Source of the DNA: SIG452 sp045541975
Lineage (GTDB): Bacteria; Bacillota; Clostridia; UMGS1840
Assembly: GCA_045541975.1 (NCBI GenBank)
Contig: JAZQKB010000010.1
Span: forward strand, 1-20,171
Length of the DNA: 20,171 nt
Reading direction: 5' to 3'
The translations under genes and the position numbers were made by a program. Shown here one piece after another: positions 6,056 to 14,059 of this stretch; the first letter of the stretch is position 1; every line of letters begins with the position of its first letter. Under the pieces are notes generated by a model. It saw only the letters and a program-made list of their open reading frames with translations, did no database searches and was not told where the DNA came from.

Positions 6056-6642
6056 TGAAAAAGATTGTGGTATTGGTATCCGGCGGTGGCACCAATCTGC
6101 AGGCATTAATTGATGCCAAGGATGTGATTGTGTCGGGTGAAATCACCAAGGTGATTTCTTCAAAACCGGGTGTATATGCGTTAGAACGTGCCAAAAAAGC
6201 CGGCATCCCCGGTGTGGTGGTGGATAGAAAAAGCTTTTCGGATAACGAAAGCTATCAGAAAGCATTGCTTTCCGAATTAAAAGCGGAGAATCCCGACTTA
6301 ATTGTGTTGGCGGGCTTTTTATCCATCATTGGCGCAGAAATCATTCAAGAATATCCCGATAAAATTATCAATGTGCATCCTTCTCTCATTCCCTCCTTCT
6401 GCGGAGACGGATTTTACGGACTGAAGGTGCACGAAGCTGCTTTAGCAAAAGGCGTAAAGGTGACCGGTGCCACCGTGCACTTTGTGAACGAAATCACCGA
6501 TGGCGGCAGAATCATTTTGCAACAACCCGTGATGGTGGAGGAAGGGGACACCCCCGAGACCTTACAGCGTCGGGTAATGGAGCAGGCAGAATGGAAAATT
6601 CTTCCTTGTGCCTGCGAATTGGTACTTCAAAACAAAGCGTAA
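6055..6642 (+). CDS. purN: Phosphoribosylglycinamide formyltransferase (PurN)
   Basis: PurN transfers a formyl group from 10-formyltetrahydrofolate to GAR. The 195-residue protein starts with the substrate loop SGGGTNLQALID (9-20). The catalytic triad known from the Escherichia coli enzyme is in place: Asn106 and His108 in NVHPSLIPSF, and Asp149 in ITDGG. The ATG shares a base with the purM stop codon. It is close in size to E. coli PurN. Its position between purM and the IMP cyclohydrolase fits the operon. Confidence 0.96.
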   Translation: MKKIVVLVSGGGTNLQALIDAKDVIVSGEITKVISSKPGVYALERAKKAGIPGVVVDRKSFSDNESYQKALLSELKAENPDLIVLAGFLSIIGAEIIQEYPDKIINVHPSLIPSFCGDGFYGLKVHEAALAKGVKVTGATVHFVNEITDGGRIILQQPVMVEEGDTPETLQRRVMEQAEWKILPCACELVLQNKA

Positions 6643-6659
6643 GAAAGGAACTACACAGC

Positions 6660-7364
6660 ATGAATCAGATTGCAGAATTACTGAATACAAATTCTTATCC
6701 GGGCAGAGGTATTATCGTTGGAAAATCCAAAGATGAAAAATTTGCCATCACTGCATACTTCATTATGGGAAGAAGCGAAAATAGCCGTAACCGTGTGTTT
6801 GTGACCGAGGGAGAAGGCATTCGCACCGAAGCGTTTGACCCTTCCAAATTAAGCGATCCCTCGCTTATTATTTATGCGCCTGTTCGTGTGCTGGAGAACA
6901 AAACTGTGGTAACCAACGGCGACCAGACTGACACCGTGTATGATTACTTAAAAGACGGCAAAACCTTTGAGGAAGCACTGCGTACCCGTGAATTTGAACC
7001 GGATGCTCCGAATTTTACTCCCCGTATTTCTGCAGAATTGACTGTGGACAAGGATTTCTCCTACAAAATGTCCATCCTAAAAAGTGCCATGGGCAATGGC
7101 GAATCCTGCCAGAGATTCTTCTATGAATACAATCAGCCCGTAGCGGGAGAAGGTCATTTCATTCACACTTATCAATGTGACGGAAATCCCATTCCTTCTT
7201 TCTATGGCGAACCTGAGCTTGTGGAACTTTGTGAGGATATTGATTCCTTCACCAACACCCTTTGGACCAATTTAAATGAAGCGAACAAGGTTTCTCTGTT
7301 TGTAAGATACATTTCTTTAGAAGATGGCTCTTATGAAACCAGAATTGTGAATAAAAACCAGTAG
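6660..7364 (+). CDS. purO: IMP cyclohydrolase, PurO type
   Basis: This 234-residue protein resembles the IMP_cyclohyd family, whose founding member is archaeal PurO, an NTN-hydrolase-like fold that closes FAICAR to IMP. Visible family features are YPGRGIIVG (13-21) and FIMGRSENSRNR (34-45), which supplies phosphate-binding arginines, and RISAEL in mid protein. It is unrelated in sequence to the N-terminal MGS-like domain of PurH. Placement directly before a stand-alone AICAR transformylase completes the last two IMP steps with two polypeptides. A longer in-frame start at 6591 would overlap purN by 52 bases. I use 6660 because AAAGGAA sits 9 bases upstream. Purine function is well supported by context; the exact symbol is by homology. 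Confidence 0.87.
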   Translation: MNQIAELLNTNSYPGRGIIVGKSKDEKFAITAYFIMGRSENSRNRVFVTEGEGIRTEAFDPSKLSDPSLIIYAPVRVLENKTVVTNGDQTDTVYDYLKDGKTFEEALRTREFEPDAPNFTPRISAELTVDKDFSYKMSILKSAMGNGESCQRFFYEYNQPVAGEGHFIHTYQCDGNPIPSFYGEPELVELCEDIDSFTNTLWTNLNEANKVSLFVRYISLEDGSYETRIVNKNQ

Positions 7365-7388
7365 AACAACGGAAAGGAACCAGTCATC

Positions 7389-8561
7389 ATGAAAGAATTA
7401 GAATTAAAATACGGTTGTAATCCCAACCAGAAACCCTCCAGAATTTTTACCGAGGAATATGATCTGCCCATCACTATTTTAAACGGCAGACCGGGTTATA
7501 TCAACTTTTTAGATGCCTTCAACAGCTGGCAGCTGGTGAAAGAATTAAAGGAAGCAACCGGCCTTCCTGCGGCAGCATCTTTTAAACACGTTAGTCCTGC
7601 AGGTGCAGCAGTTGGGTTACCTCTTTCCGATTTAGAAAAGAAAATCAATTTTGTGGAAGAATTTGAATTGTCTCCTATGGCTTGCGCTTATGCAAGAGCA
7701 AGAGGTGCCGACAGAATGTCTTCCTACGGTGATTTTATTGCATTATCGGACACTTGCGACAAAGAAACCGCAGCCATTATTGCTAAAGAAGTGTCTGACG
7801 GTATTATTGCACCTGATTACACTCCCGAAGCGTTAGAAATTTTAAAAACCAAAAGAAAAGGCGGCTACACCGTTATCAAAATCGACAAAAATTTCACCCC
7901 CAAGCCGGTAGAACGTCGCGATGTGTTTGGGATTACCTTTGAGCAGGGAAGAAATGAATTAAAAATTGACGAAACCATGTTAACCAATTTCGTTACCGAT
8001 GTGAAAACGTTCCCTGATTCTGCAAAAATTGACTTAATTATTGCGTTAATCACCTTAAAATATACCCAGTCCAATTCCGTTTGCTATGCAAAAGGTGGAC
8101 AGGTAATCGGTGTGGGTGCTGGTCAACAGTCCCGTATTCACTGTACCCGTCTGGCAGGTAACAAGGCAGATACCTGGTACCTAAGACAGCACGAAAAAGT
8201 ACTGAACTTAAAATTCAAACCCGATATCCGCCGTCCGGATAGAGACAACACCATTGACGTGTATATTTCCGATGAATATATGGACGTTTTGGCAGATGGT
8301 GTGTGGGAACAGTTCTTCACCGAAAAGCCGGAAGTGTTAACCCGTGAAGAAAAGCAGGAATGGCTGAAAACCCAGTCCGGCGTGTCTGTTGGTTCCGATG
8401 CTTTCTTCCCCTTCGGTGATAATATTGAACGTGCCAGAAAAAGCGGTGTTGAATTTATCGCTCAGCCCGGCGGTTCCATCCGTGATGACCATGTTATTGA
8501 TACCTGCAACAAATACGGTATTGCGATGGTATTTACCGGTAGCCGTTTATTCCATCATTAA
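7389..8561 (+). CDS. Stand-alone AICAR formyltransferase (PurH C-terminal type)
   Basis: The enzyme formylates AICAR to FAICAR with 10-formyltetrahydrofolate, the penultimate IMP step. The 390-residue protein corresponds only to the transformylase half of bifunctional PurH (usually about 510-530 residues); no cyclohydrolase domain precedes it. The catalytic Lys66-His67 pair lies in SFKHVSPAGAAVG. The stretch 229-249 contains NSVCYA and GVGAGQQSR. Near the C-terminus are FFPFGDNIE, AQPGGSIRDD and VFTGSRLFHH, the usual ending. The start is set by GAAAGGAACC about 10 bases upstream. It lies 24 bases after the PurO-type gene, whose product would use FAICAR directly. A hairpin follows before purD. 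Confidence 0.94.
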   Translation: MKELELKYGCNPNQKPSRIFTEEYDLPITILNGRPGYINFLDAFNSWQLVKELKEATGLPAAASFKHVSPAGAAVGLPLSDLEKKINFVEEFELSPMACAYARARGADRMSSYGDFIALSDTCDKETAAIIAKEVSDGIIAPDYTPEALEILKTKRKGGYTVIKIDKNFTPKPVERRDVFGITFEQGRNELKIDETMLTNFVTDVKTFPDSAKIDLIIALITLKYTQSNSVCYAKGGQVIGVGAGQQSRIHCTRLAGNKADTWYLRQHEKVLNLKFKPDIRRPDRDNTIDVYISDEYMDVLADGVWEQFFTEKPEVLTREEKQEWLKTQSGVSVGSDAFFPFGDNIERARKSGVEFIAQPGGSIRDDHVIDTCNKYGIAMVFTGSRLFHH

Positions 8562-8566
8562 AATAT

Positions 8567-8607
8567 GCAAACGATAGGGGATTTTTATAAATTCCCTATT
8601 TGCTTTT
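8567..8607 (+). terminator. Hairpin between AICAR transformylase and purD, possible partial terminator
   Basis: TAGGGGATTT (8575-8584) pairs with AAATTCCCTA (8589-8598) around a TTAT loop with one G-T pair. An outer GCAAA/TTTGC helix extends it past a small bulge. Only four T residues follow. It lies within the 73-base gap before purD, the widest in the operon. It may cause partial termination, RNA processing or stabilisation. Confidence 0.5.
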
Positions 8608-8634
8608 AGAAATCTGACAGGAGAATATAATCAA

Positions 8635-9921
8635 ATGAGCAAAACAAATAGAAAAATCTTAGTTGTTGGCGGCGGTGGCAGAGAACACGCCATTATCAAA
8701 TGCTTAAAACGGGATAATCCCGACCTGGCTATTTACTGTGCACCCGGAAACGGTGGTATCGGTGAGCTTGCAACGTTGGTTCCCATCAAGGCAACCGAAA
8801 TTGAAAAATTAGTGGCATATGCTAAAGAAGAACAGTTTGATATGGTTATGGTTGCTCCCGATGATCCGTTGGTATTGGGATTGGTGGATGAATTGGAAAA
8901 AGCGGGAATCCGTGCATTCGGTCCCCGCAAAAACGCAGCAATTGTGGAAGGTAGCAAAGCCTTTTCCAAAGAGTTGATGAAAAAATATAACATCCCCACC
9001 GCAAAATACGAAACCTTTACCGATGCAGATTCTGCCATCGCATATTTAAAAGCAGAAAATACCTATCCTGCAGTGATTAAAGCAGACGGCTTGGCTCTTG
9101 GAAAAGGTGTGATCATTGCCCAGAACGAAGAAGAAGCGGTGACTGCTATCAACGAAATGATGGTGGATCAGGTGTTCGGTGCTTCCGGCACTACCGTGGT
9201 CATTGAAGAATTTTTAACCGGTCCCGAAATTTCTGTGTTAGCCTTTACCGACGGCAAAACCGTGGTGCCCATGGTATCGGCTCAGGACCACAAACGTGCC
9301 TACGATAACGATGAAGGCTTAAACACCGGCGGTATGGGTACCTTTTCTCCCAGCCGTGTGTACAATAAAGACTTAGAAGAAGAATGTATGAAAAATATCT
9401 TCCTGCCCACCATTAACGGACTTCGTGCGGAAGGAAGACCGTTTAAAGGCGTCATTTATTTTGGGTTAATGGCAACCAAAAACGGGGTAAAAGTAATCGA
9501 ATACAATGCCCGATTCGGTGACCCGGAAACTCAGGTGGTACTGCCCAGATTAAAAACCAACCTTTTAGCCATTTTTGATGCTATTATTGATGAAAAATTA
9601 GACCAAATCAATATCGAATGGTACGATAACGCTTGTGTTTGCGTGATTATGGCATCCGGCGGTTATCCCAAAAAGTATCAGACCGGCTATGAAATTACCG
9701 GCATGCAACAAGCAGAAGAAAAAGAAAACATCTTTATTTATCATGCTGGCACCAAGAAGGAAGACGGCAAATTCTTAACTGCCGGCGGCCGTGTCATCGG
9801 TGTGACTGCAACAGGCAAAAACTTGGATGATGCCATTTTGGAAGCCTACAATGCAGTTGCAAAAATTTCCTTTACCGATGCTCATTATCGCAAAGATATT
9901 GGTATTAAAAAGTACAATTAA
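8635..9921 (+). CDS. purD: Phosphoribosylamine-glycine ligase (GAR synthetase, PurD)
   Basis: PurD joins phosphoribosylamine and glycine with ATP to form GAR, the substrate of PurN in the same operon. This 428-residue ATP-grasp enzyme has normal length. The N-terminal GGGGREHAI (12-20) begins the substrate domain. KADGLALGKGV (149-159) is the ATP-grasp loop, VIEEFLTGPEIS and GLNTGGMGTFSP (228-239) follow, and EYNARFGDPETQ carries metal-binding residues. The C-terminal domain contains TAGGRVIGVTATG. CAGGAGA lies upstream of the ATG. Confidence 0.97.
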   Translation: MSKTNRKILVVGGGGREHAIIKCLKRDNPDLAIYCAPGNGGIGELATLVPIKATEIEKLVAYAKEEQFDMVMVAPDDPLVLGLVDELEKAGIRAFGPRKNAAIVEGSKAFSKELMKKYNIPTAKYETFTDADSAIAYLKAENTYPAVIKADGLALGKGVIIAQNEEEAVTAINEMMVDQVFGASGTTVVIEEFLTGPEISVLAFTDGKTVVPMVSAQDHKRAYDNDEGLNTGGMGTFSPSRVYNKDLEEECMKNIFLPTINGLRAEGRPFKGVIYFGLMATKNGVKVIEYNARFGDPETQVVLPRLKTNLLAIFDAIIDEKLDQINIEWYDNACVCVIMASGGYPKKYQTGYEITGMQQAEEKENIFIYHAGTKKEDGKFLTAGGRVIGVTATGKNLDDAILEAYNAVAKISFTDAHYRKDIGIKKYN

Positions 9922-9933
9922 GAGGCGGTTTTC

Positions 9934-11061
9934 TTGAATAAACAAACAATCCAAAAATTAAAATTATTCGGTAGCGGCATGCTCTCCCGTTGGGAAGAAA
10001 ACAAGGCATTGTTTCTAGAAGTGAGTGGGACTTATAAATCCGGTGCTCTCACCTATCCGTTTGTTTTGGGATATGATGGAGACATTTATCATTTAACCTT
10101 CCAGAAAGAAACTGCCAGAGGTGAGTTTTCCAAACTGTTCCATTCTCTTTTGGAGCAGGCAAATCTTTATGATGAGCTGGAGCTTACCTATGCAGACCGT
10201 ACCGGTCGGTTGATTCTTCGTGCAGACGGAAAAAATGTGACCACCAAAAGTGATAATAAGGTCCTAGAGGTGGCAAAAAATGAAGAAAAGCATCTCATTT
10301 CCCCCAAAGCGGCAAACAAACTGTTAACCGTTTTAGATTTTGTTACTGAACAGGGGAAACTAAAAAACACTCATGTGAGAAAGTTCACCCAGGCGGAGCA
10401 TTTTATTGAATTGTTGGTGCCGTATTTTGAAAAGTTACCAACTGACCGTGAAATCACGGTGTACGATTTGGCTTGCGGAAAATCCTATCTGTCTTTTTTC
10501 TTAAATTTTTATCTTTGTGATGTGTTAAAAAGAAGATGCCGTATCATTGGGGTGGATATCAGAGAAGACGTGGTAGAAGCATCCAAAAAAATCCGTGATG
10601 AACTAAAATACTACAATATGGATTTTTACTGTGCGGATATTTTAGAATTTACACCACCCACAAGAATGGATGTGGCAATTTCTCTGCATGCTTGCGACGT
10701 GGCAACTGATTTCGCCATTGCAGCAGCAGTGAATAACGGAGCGCAAATTTGTGCCATTGCCCCATGCTGCCACAAAGAATTTTTACCTACCATAGCCAAC
10801 GACGAGTTTTCCTATCTGTTTGAAAACGGAATTTTTAAAAAGCGGTTTTCAGACCTTTTAACCGATATTTATCGGGTAAAAACTTTGGAGGAACAGGGCT
10901 ATTCTGTTACCGCAACCGAGTTTGTATCCCCGCTGGAAACTCCCAAAAATCTGCTTATTTTAGCAGAAAAAACAAACAGTACAACGAAGAACAAAGAATC
11001 CACCAAAAAAATTAAAAAAGCATTTTCGGTTGATCCGATTTTAGAAAAACTAATCTTTTAA
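9934..11061 (+). CDS. Class I SAM-dependent methyltransferase (Methyltransf_32-like), substrate unknown
   Basis: This 375-residue protein has an unassigned N-terminal half (1-145) and a Rossmann methyltransferase domain (about 150-345). Motif I is DLACGKSYLSFFL (178-190), followed by the acidic strand end GVDIR (206-210). SLHACDVATD (250-259) and APCCHKE (276-282) are typical of the Methyltransf_32 group, which includes the methyltransferase part of GSTCD-like proteins. Lys/Thr-rich residues near 345-363 suggest a flexible basic tail and possible RNA contact. The start is TTG at 9934, preceded by an AGAGG-like site; the next in-frame ATG is at residue 16. It lies only 12 bases after purD, so it is surely in the purine transcript, but its substrate cannot be read from the sequence. 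Confidence 0.85.
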   Translation: MNKQTIQKLKLFGSGMLSRWEENKALFLEVSGTYKSGALTYPFVLGYDGDIYHLTFQKETARGEFSKLFHSLLEQANLYDELELTYADRTGRLILRADGKNVTTKSDNKVLEVAKNEEKHLISPKAANKLLTVLDFVTEQGKLKNTHVRKFTQAEHFIELLVPYFEKLPTDREITVYDLACGKSYLSFFLNFYLCDVLKRRCRIIGVDIREDVVEASKKIRDELKYYNMDFYCADILEFTPPTRMDVAISLHACDVATDFAIAAAVNNGAQICAIAPCCHKEFLPTIANDEFSYLFENGIFKKRFSDLLTDIYRVKTLEEQGYSVTATEFVSPLETPKNLLILAEKTNSTTKNKESTKKIKKAFSVDPILEKLIF

Positions 11062-11088
11062 TTCCCATAGCAAAGAAAGGCGCATACC

Positions 11089-11874
11089 ATGAAAATCATT
11101 GACTGTCACTGTCATATCTATCCTCAGAAAATTGCTGAAAAAGCCGTAAAAGCCATCGGTGACTTTTACGATATTCCCATGCGTTGTGGAGGAACTTGCC
11201 AGGACCTTTTATCGGAATGGAAGCAGTACGGTGTGGACAAAATGCTGATTCATTCCACCGCAACCCGTCCCGACCAGGTTTCCCATATTAATCAATTTTT
11301 ATTGGGAGAGCTTTCCAAAAATAACGATTTTATCGGTTTTGGAACTTTGCATCCTCAGTATGAAGACAACGAAGGAGAAATCGAAAAACTGATTGCAAAC
11401 GGAGTCAAAGGCATTAAATTTCATCCCGATTTTGGAAAAATTGATATTTTATCCCCCGAAATGTATCATATCTACGAAATGATGTCGGGCCGTCTTGCCA
11501 TAATGTTTCACGTGGGTGACTACCGTTATGACTATTCCCATCCGACAAAGATTAAAAAGATTCTTCAGGACTTTCCAAATCTGACGGTCATCGGTGCTCA
11601 CTTGGGCGGGTATTCTACCTGGGAGGATTCCATGGATGTTCTCTGTGGAGAAAATATCTATTTTGATACCTCCTCCACCTTGGAATTTATTTCTCCCGAG
11701 CTTGCAATGAAAATTATAAAGAAACACGATATGGATAAGATTTTATTTGGCACAGATTATCCCATGTGGCATATTAAAAAGGAAATCGAAAATATTGAAA
11801 AATTACCCTTATCCGATGATGAAAAAGAAAAGATTTTCCATGGCAACGCAGAAAATCTTTTAGGGTTAAAATAG
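11089..11874 (+). CDS. Metal-dependent hydrolase, amidohydrolase 2 family
   Basis: The 261-residue protein is a TIM-barrel hydrolase. DCHCHIYP at the N-terminus gives the metal-binding HxH (His7, His9). Further ligands are probably His112 in KFHPDFG, His141 in MFHVGD, His171 in GAHLGG, and Asp223 in FGTDYPMWH. These match the Amidohydro_2 layout, which covers decarboxylases and hydrolases acting on many small ring compounds. There is no signal peptide, so it is cytoplasmic. AAAGG precedes the ATG, 27 bases after the methyltransferase. As the last gene of the purine operon it may act on a nucleobase-related or damaged metabolite, but nothing in the sequence fixes the substrate. Confidence 0.87.
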   Translation: MKIIDCHCHIYPQKIAEKAVKAIGDFYDIPMRCGGTCQDLLSEWKQYGVDKMLIHSTATRPDQVSHINQFLLGELSKNNDFIGFGTLHPQYEDNEGEIEKLIANGVKGIKFHPDFGKIDILSPEMYHIYEMMSGRLAIMFHVGDYRYDYSHPTKIKKILQDFPNLTVIGAHLGGYSTWEDSMDVLCGENIYFDTSSTLEFISPELAMKIIKKHDMDKILFGTDYPMWHIKKEIENIEKLPLSDDEKEKIFHGNAENLLGLK

Positions 11875-11880
11875 AACATA

Positions 11881-11916
11881 AAAAATGCAGTAACGAAAGT
11901 TACTGCATTTTTATTT
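11881..11916. terminator. Bidirectional terminator ending the purine operon and the yabP-divIC operon
   Basis: AAAAATGCAGTAAC (11881-11894) pairs perfectly with GTTACTGCATTTTT (11899-11912) around a GAAA tetraloop. Both strands have T-runs. It separates the purine operon from convergent divIC. Confidence 0.95.
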
Positions 11917-11926
11917 TCATAAAAGC

Positions 11927-12208
11927 TTACTGATGTTCTCCATCCACAAACAGGATTTCGCCTTCTTTTAAGTAGTTTAAATTACCTCTGGCGATAGACT
12001 CAATGGTCTTCTGACTGCTGGCTTTTTCGTCCAAACGGTTCAGTTCTTCCTGCTTTGCCAGTTCATATTCAATTTTCTGCTGGTAAACGATTTCTTCCTG
12101 ACGGAGTGCTTCAAAATCCTGGTAGGTTGTGAAATGCAGGAAGGAGAAGTATGCAACCATGGCTACCAATCCGAAAATCCACAGATTTTTCCGTTTGAAA
12201 AACTTCAC
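11927..12208 (-). CDS. divIC: Septum formation initiator, DivIC/FtsB family
   Basis: This 93-residue bitopic membrane protein has a short basic cytoplasmic start (MKFFKRKNL), one membrane helix (about 10-28) and an extracellular coiled coil rich in Glu, Gln and Leu (about 32-65). A small C-terminal globular part includes IARGNLNYLKEGEILFV, typical of DivIC/FtsB. DivIC works with FtsL and DivIB in the cell-division complex. The start codon is GTG at 12208, with AAAGGAT 9 bases upstream, inside the end of yabQ. The gap to yabQ is only 4 bases. The order yabP-yabQ-divIC matches Bacillus subtilis and supports the assignment over a generic FtsB. Confidence 0.9.
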   Translation of the reverse strand: MKFFKRKNLWIFGLVAMVAYFSFLHFTTYQDFEALRQEEIVYQQKIEYELAKQEELNRLDEKASSQKTIESIARGNLNYLKEGEILFVDGEHQ

Positions 12209-12212
12209 AGTC

Positions 12213-12668
12213 TCAAATCCTTTTCATCAGTTTCCGGTGCTTTTTGTATGTCTGGAGTTTTTCATTACTCCATTTTTTGCCAAACCGTATCAAACGGCAA
12301 AAAGGCTTTCCAATAAATACTACACCAGTTTTTATCATTATAGCAAAGAATTTCACACTTGTAAAGAGTAATTTGAAAAAAAACAGGAAAAAATATGCGA
12401 TTTTTCCGGAAATTCCGACAAAATACTTGGAAAGAGACCATAAATAGCAGAGAACTCCTGTGCTCACTCCAAACAGCTCGTAGAAACGAAATTTCTGATC
12501 TCCCGTCAACAGGAATAAAAAAATGCAGAGACCAAGTGCAAAGGCCCAGAAAAACAAGTCAAACAATAAAGTCAGCGCAGGTTTTTTAAGCCGATGCCGT
12601 AGGGATTTTAAAATATCATAGCAAAACCCCAACAAAAGCCCGCATAACACATCAAACAGTAAACTCAC
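12213..12668 (-). CDS. yabQ: Spore cortex biosynthesis membrane protein YabQ
   Basis: The 151-residue protein begins with a hydrophobic segment containing GLLLGFCYDIL, then LLFDLFFWAFALGLCIFLFL and a further helix pair. It ends in a long basic cytoplasmic tail rich in Lys and Arg. The pattern 'GFxYDhh...DhhFW...FYELFGVSTG' is characteristic of YabQ. In Bacillus subtilis YabQ is a mother-cell protein in the outer forespore membrane and is required for cortex formation. The start is GTG at 12668. AAGGAG (complement of 12677-12682) overlaps the yabP stop codon, so the genes are translationally linked. Confidence 0.88.
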   Translation of the reverse strand: MSLLFDVLCGLLLGFCYDILKSLRHRLKKPALTLLFDLFFWAFALGLCIFLFLLTGDQKFRFYELFGVSTGVLCYLWSLSKYFVGISGKIAYFFLFFFKLLFTSVKFFAIMIKTGVVFIGKPFCRLIRFGKKWSNEKLQTYKKHRKLMKRI

Positions 12669-12680
12669 AAACCTTGCTCC

Positions 12681-12956
12681 TTAGCGAAAAATACTTTTCA
12701 AAAAGCTTTCCCGTTTCGGTGCAGCATCCCGTTGGTAGGAAAGATGGTCAAAGTTGCCTTTTGCCACAATTTCACCGGTGTCCAATGATAGCTTTTCCAC
12801 CTTCAGATCACTCCCTTTCACGGTGAGCATTCCTAAATGTGTTTCCAGGGTGATTTCTTCTTCATCAAAGGTGAGAATATCAAGCACACCTGATACAGAG
12901 AGCTTTTCTCTGTTTTCTAAAATAATATTCTGAATCACATTTTTTTCGTTTGCCAT
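12681..12956 (-). CDS. yabP: Sporulation protein YabP
   Basis: This 91-residue soluble protein fits the YabP/YqfC family: ENREKLSVSGVLDILTFDE, then ITLETHLGMLTVKGSDL and VEKLSLDTGEIVAKGNF, then an HLSYQ strand. In Bacillus subtilis yabP is expressed in the mother cell with yabQ; its role in the spore is minor or unclear. AAAGGAT precedes the ATG within the 3' end of the upstream gene, and the two coding regions overlap by 22 bases. The usual yabO (RqcP) neighbour of Bacillus is absent here. Confidence 0.9.
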   Translation of the reverse strand: MANEKNVIQNIILENREKLSVSGVLDILTFDEEEITLETHLGMLTVKGSDLKVEKLSLDTGEIVAKGNFDHLSYQRDAAPKRESFLKSIFR

Positions 12957-13915
12957 TTGTTACATCCTTTCTGTTTCATGTGACGAAATCCATAAAAGAT
13001 TATCAAAAATGTTACGCCGATTCCCAAATATCCAAAAAAGGGATACAACGATTCAATCAGTGCCGAAAATCCAAAAAAACTGCATCCTAACAGGAACAGA
13101 CCGGCAGCCACAGGATTTTTTCCTTTGGTAACGGCATACAAACTGTTGACAGCAGTGGTCAGAACAGCTATATAAAGCATTACCGTATAGAAAAAACTAA
13201 GGTGACTTTGCAGGTAGGAAACAATTGTCAACACCGGAATTGCACTGTTTTGGGTAAGGGGTGCAAACCGTATCAGAACTCCCTTCATCAGCAGTCCCAC
13301 TAAAAGCACCAGCGAAAACCCTGTCAGAATCCCGGCGTATCCGTCTTTTTCTTCCGTTGTATTCGCAATTGCGCCCAATACCGGCAGTACAGACAGCAGA
13401 TTATAGCCACTGTAGAGCAGGAGGTTCACAGGTTGGGAGGAGCTTGCACCAAACAGTCCTGCAGGCGACAAAAGTCCGGCGAGCGAAATCCCTGTCATAC
13501 AAACGAGTAAGATAGGCGTTGCAATCATATTGAACCGATACACATTGGATACTCCGAAGAACACGGTTCCTACCGTGATAGCTCCTGTGAGAACAGTTCC
13601 CAAGGGAAAGGGGAGTCCTGTTGCTTCCCACAGAGCTTCCCCACCGCAGGCAAACATGACTGTGCAGGATGCTCCCGAAAACAGTAGAAACAGTAAATGA
13701 ATGAGGGGGGGACTACCAAAGCTTACCGAGATTCTTTTTTGTTCACTGAAATAGAGCAGAGAAACCGCACCAATCAGTAAGAGGGCAAGAAAAAGGGATA
13801 ACAGTGAGAGTGGTGTGTTCCCGAAAAACAGCAGAAGTTCCTTTCCCGTGGCAAACCCGGCGCCAATCATGGTTCCTGCCACGGTGAAGGCCAATTTTAA
13901 CCGTTTTGACCGCAT
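12935..13915 (-). CDS. YkvI-like multi-pass membrane protein
   Basis: The 326-residue protein has about ten hydrophobic segments and few charged residues apart from loops. Its start, AFTVAGTMIGAGFATGKELL, resembles the 'GTxhGAGFASGQE' opening of the YkvI family, which looks like the APC/LeuT type of transporter with an unwound, Gly-rich first helix. No substrate is known for the family. AAAGGAT lies before the ATG. The 22-base overlap with yabP puts it at the head of a yabP-yabQ-divIC transcript, suggesting a sporulation role such as moving a small molecule across the mother-cell or forespore membrane. That role is inference from position only. Confidence 0.75.
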   Translation of the reverse strand: MRSKRLKLAFTVAGTMIGAGFATGKELLLFFGNTPLSLLSLFLALLLIGAVSLLYFSEQKRISVSFGSPPLIHLLFLLFSGASCTVMFACGGEALWEATGLPFPLGTVLTGAITVGTVFFGVSNVYRFNMIATPILLVCMTGISLAGLLSPAGLFGASSSQPVNLLLYSGYNLLSVLPVLGAIANTTEEKDGYAGILTGFSLVLLVGLLMKGVLIRFAPLTQNSAIPVLTIVSYLQSHLSFFYTVMLYIAVLTTAVNSLYAVTKGKNPVAAGLFLLGCSFFGFSALIESLYPFFGYLGIGVTFLIIFYGFRHMKQKGCNKWQTKKM

Positions 13916-13951
13916 AAAATATCCTTTCGTTCCAGTTTGGTATTTTGTTCA

Positions 13952-13981
13952 AATATATTTTGGAAAAAATAGAATTATGAC
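13952..13981 (-). promoter_or_regulatory. Possible sigma-E promoter of the YkvI-like/yabP/yabQ/divIC operon
   Basis: On the minus strand GTCATAAT (13974-13981) and AATATATT (13952-13959) are separated by 14 bases. The -35 is close to the sigma-E pattern GTCATATT. The -10 is a poorer match to CATACAnT. I see no good sigma-A promoter on this strand. Mother-cell expression would fit yabP and yabQ. Confidence 0.35.
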
Positions 13982-14009
13982 TTGATTTTTCAGAAAAATA
14001 TGGTATAAT
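13982..14009 (+). promoter_or_regulatory. Extended -10 sigma-A promoter of the DUF1858 gene
   Basis: TGGTATAAT (14001-14009) is a perfect -10 with the TGn extension. TTGATT (13982-13987) lies 16 bases upstream. The predicted transcript starts near 14016, about 45 bases before the ATG. Confidence 0.82.
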
Positions 14010-14059
14010 ATAAGAAATTGAAAAGATATGAATTTTATGAATAAAAGGAGAACAAAATT

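Noticed and set aside
13261..13515. 84-codon plus-strand frame inside the YkvI-like gene
   Set aside because: It is antisense to a membrane-protein gene with clear family features and has no family resemblance of its own.
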